A stretch of 33,194 nucleotides of DNA from positions 1-33,194 of the forward strand of contig JAGCXI010000047.1 in assembly GCA_017961365.1 (NCBI GenBank). Reading direction: 5' to 3'. Below, piece by piece: positions 32,437 through 33,194 of this stretch. This DNA comes from Clostridia bacterium. GTDB taxonomy: Bacteria; Bacillota; Clostridia; Christensenellales; CAG-1252. Numbering within the stretch: the first letter of the stretch is position 1; the number at the start of each line of letters is the position of its first letter. The notes beneath the pieces were generated by a model, which saw nothing but the letters and a program-made list of their open reading frames with translations, was not told the origin of the DNA and did not search any database. The position numbers and the translations under genes were made by a program.

Positions 32437-32967
32437 ATGCAAAAGATAAAAAAAGTGCTGATACCGGAAGCCGACCTGAAACGTCGCGTGAAAGAGCTTG
32501 CCGAGGAGATCAATCGTGACTTCCGCGGCGAGACCGTGACTTTCATCTGCATTCTCAGCGGCGCGTCCGTCTTCTTTGCGGATCTCATTCGCGAGGTGGA
32601 TCTCGACGTTCGCTTCGAATTTATGTCCGTCTCCAGCTATGGCGCCGGCACCGTTTCCAGCGGTGAAGTGAAGATCTTGAAAGACGTGAATCATCCCATC
32701 GCGGGGCAAAACGTCATCATCGTGGAAGACATCATCGACAGCGGCTGCACGCTCTCTTATCTGAAGCGCGTGCTCGAGCAGCGCGATCCGAAGTCCATCA
32801 AGATCTGCACGATCCTCGATAAGCCCAGCCGCCGCAAGGTGGAATTTACGGGCGATTACGTCGGTTTTGAGATCCCCGACGAATTTGTAATAGGCTACGG
32901 ACTCGACTTTGACGGCCGCTATCGTAATCTGAAAGACGTTTGCGTGCTTGAACTGACGGAGGACTAA
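32437..32967 (+). CDS. hpt: Hypoxanthine phosphoribosyltransferase
   Basis: A 176-aa enzyme that converts hypoxanthine (and usually guanine) plus PRPP to IMP or GMP. The PRPP-binding motif VIIVEDIIDSGCTL (about 93-106) is intact. The flexible-loop motif MSVSSYGAGT, the ILSGASVFFADL P-loop and the base-contact region LDKPSRRKVEFTGDYVGFEIPDEFVIGYGLDF are all characteristic. It is first in an operon with a second phosphoribosyltransferase (TAATG overlap). It could recycle purines made downstream of the SAH operon. Confidence 0.96.
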   Translation: MQKIKKVLIPEADLKRRVKELAEEINRDFRGETVTFICILSGASVFFADLIREVDLDVRFEFMSVSSYGAGTVSSGEVKILKDVNHPIAGQNVIIVEDIIDSGCTLSYLKRVLEQRDPKSIKICTILDKPSRRKVEFTGDYVGFEIPDEFVIGYGLDFDGRYRNLKDVCVLELTED

Positions 32968-33194
32968 TGGAAAAGTATTATGAGATCGAGATCGCGGGGC
33001 TGAAAAGAAACCTCACGATATGCAAAGCGGGCGAACACCTTTATATCGGCGCCTTCATCATGTTTTCCGACGTGGAGCTCACGGTCGCGGCGGCGAAAGC
33101 GCTCATTGAGAAATCTCCGGAATTCGACGTCATTTTGACCGCCGAGAGCAAGGGCATTCCCCTCGCCTACGAGATGGCGCGTCAGAGCGGCAAA
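32967..33194 (+). CDS. Adenine-type phosphoribosyltransferase, 5' part
   Basis: 76 codons before the window ends. The sequence MEKYYEIEIAGLKRNLTICKAG, FDVILTAESKGIPLAYEMA matches the N-terminal half of apt-like PRTases of Clostridia; TAESKGIPLA is the substrate loop. It starts within the hpt stop (TAATG, positions 32965-32969) and is translationally coupled. The PRPP motif lies beyond the edge, so adenine versus xanthine specificity is open. Confidence 0.82.
   Translation, partial: MEKYYEIEIAGLKRNLTICKAGEHLYIGAFIMFSDVELTVAAAKALIEKSPEFDVILTAESKGIPLAYEMARQSGK

Overview
The window looks like a chromosomal segment of an uncultured anaerobic Clostridia-type Firmicute, possibly Christensenellales-like. 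This rests on Gram-positive-style TTGACA/TATAAT promoters, strong Shine-Dalgarno (SD) sites, a ZTP riboswitch, an alanine:sodium symporter, Soj/Spo0J-type ParA-ParB, a C_GCAxxG_C_C protein, and BspA-like and GLUG-repeat surface proteins. Most genes are moderately GC-rich. Positions 7.6-10.5 kb are clearly AT-rich and look acquired.

Layout. 1-6.9 kb: the start of a purO-type IMP cyclohydrolase under a complete promoter, ZTP riboswitch and terminator (minus); an unknown protein divergent from a small XRE regulator with twin operators; a DEDDh exonuclease and an AGCS symporter; a small membrane protein; and an acyltransferase/DUF4832 pair. 6.9-7.75 kb: gene-free, structured DNA. 7.75-10.5 kb: a foreign two-gene unit, a 77-aa protein and a 794-aa GHKL-type ATPase, which is a candidate defence module. 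10.54-21.48 kb: a cassette bounded by a 46-bp direct repeat of the 3' part of a tRNA-Arg(ACG) gene. It carries a LytS-type sensor kinase, a REC plus SARP-like regulator and a 2589-aa secreted/membrane giant protein. 11-bp-period TGCATTTT repeats lie near both ends and a nested hairpin array lies at the right end. No integrase is visible, so it resembles a cis-mobilizable or decayed tRNA-integrated element. A separate tRNA 5'-half remnant lies at 21.65 kb.

21.8-27.6 kb (minus): parA-parB, then an overlapping operon mtnN - mtaD - ahcY - exonuclease that processes S-adenosylhomocysteine and methylthioadenosine. 27.7-29.9 kb: a BspA-type leucine-rich-repeat protein. 30-31.7 kb (plus): an iron alcohol dehydrogenase coupled to a C_GCAxxG_C_C protein. 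31.8-33.2 kb: an XRE regulator (minus), then hpt and a second phosphoribosyltransferase (plus, cut by the window end).

How the genes fit together. Purine metabolism recurs: ZTP-controlled purO, SAH/MTA cleavage releasing adenine, or hypoxanthine after deamination, and hpt with an apt-like partner to salvage bases. The most unusual parts are the integrase-less tRNA-flanked cassette, the GHKL ATPase pair, the triloop hairpin array, and a recurring pattern of promoters that leave almost no 5' leader.
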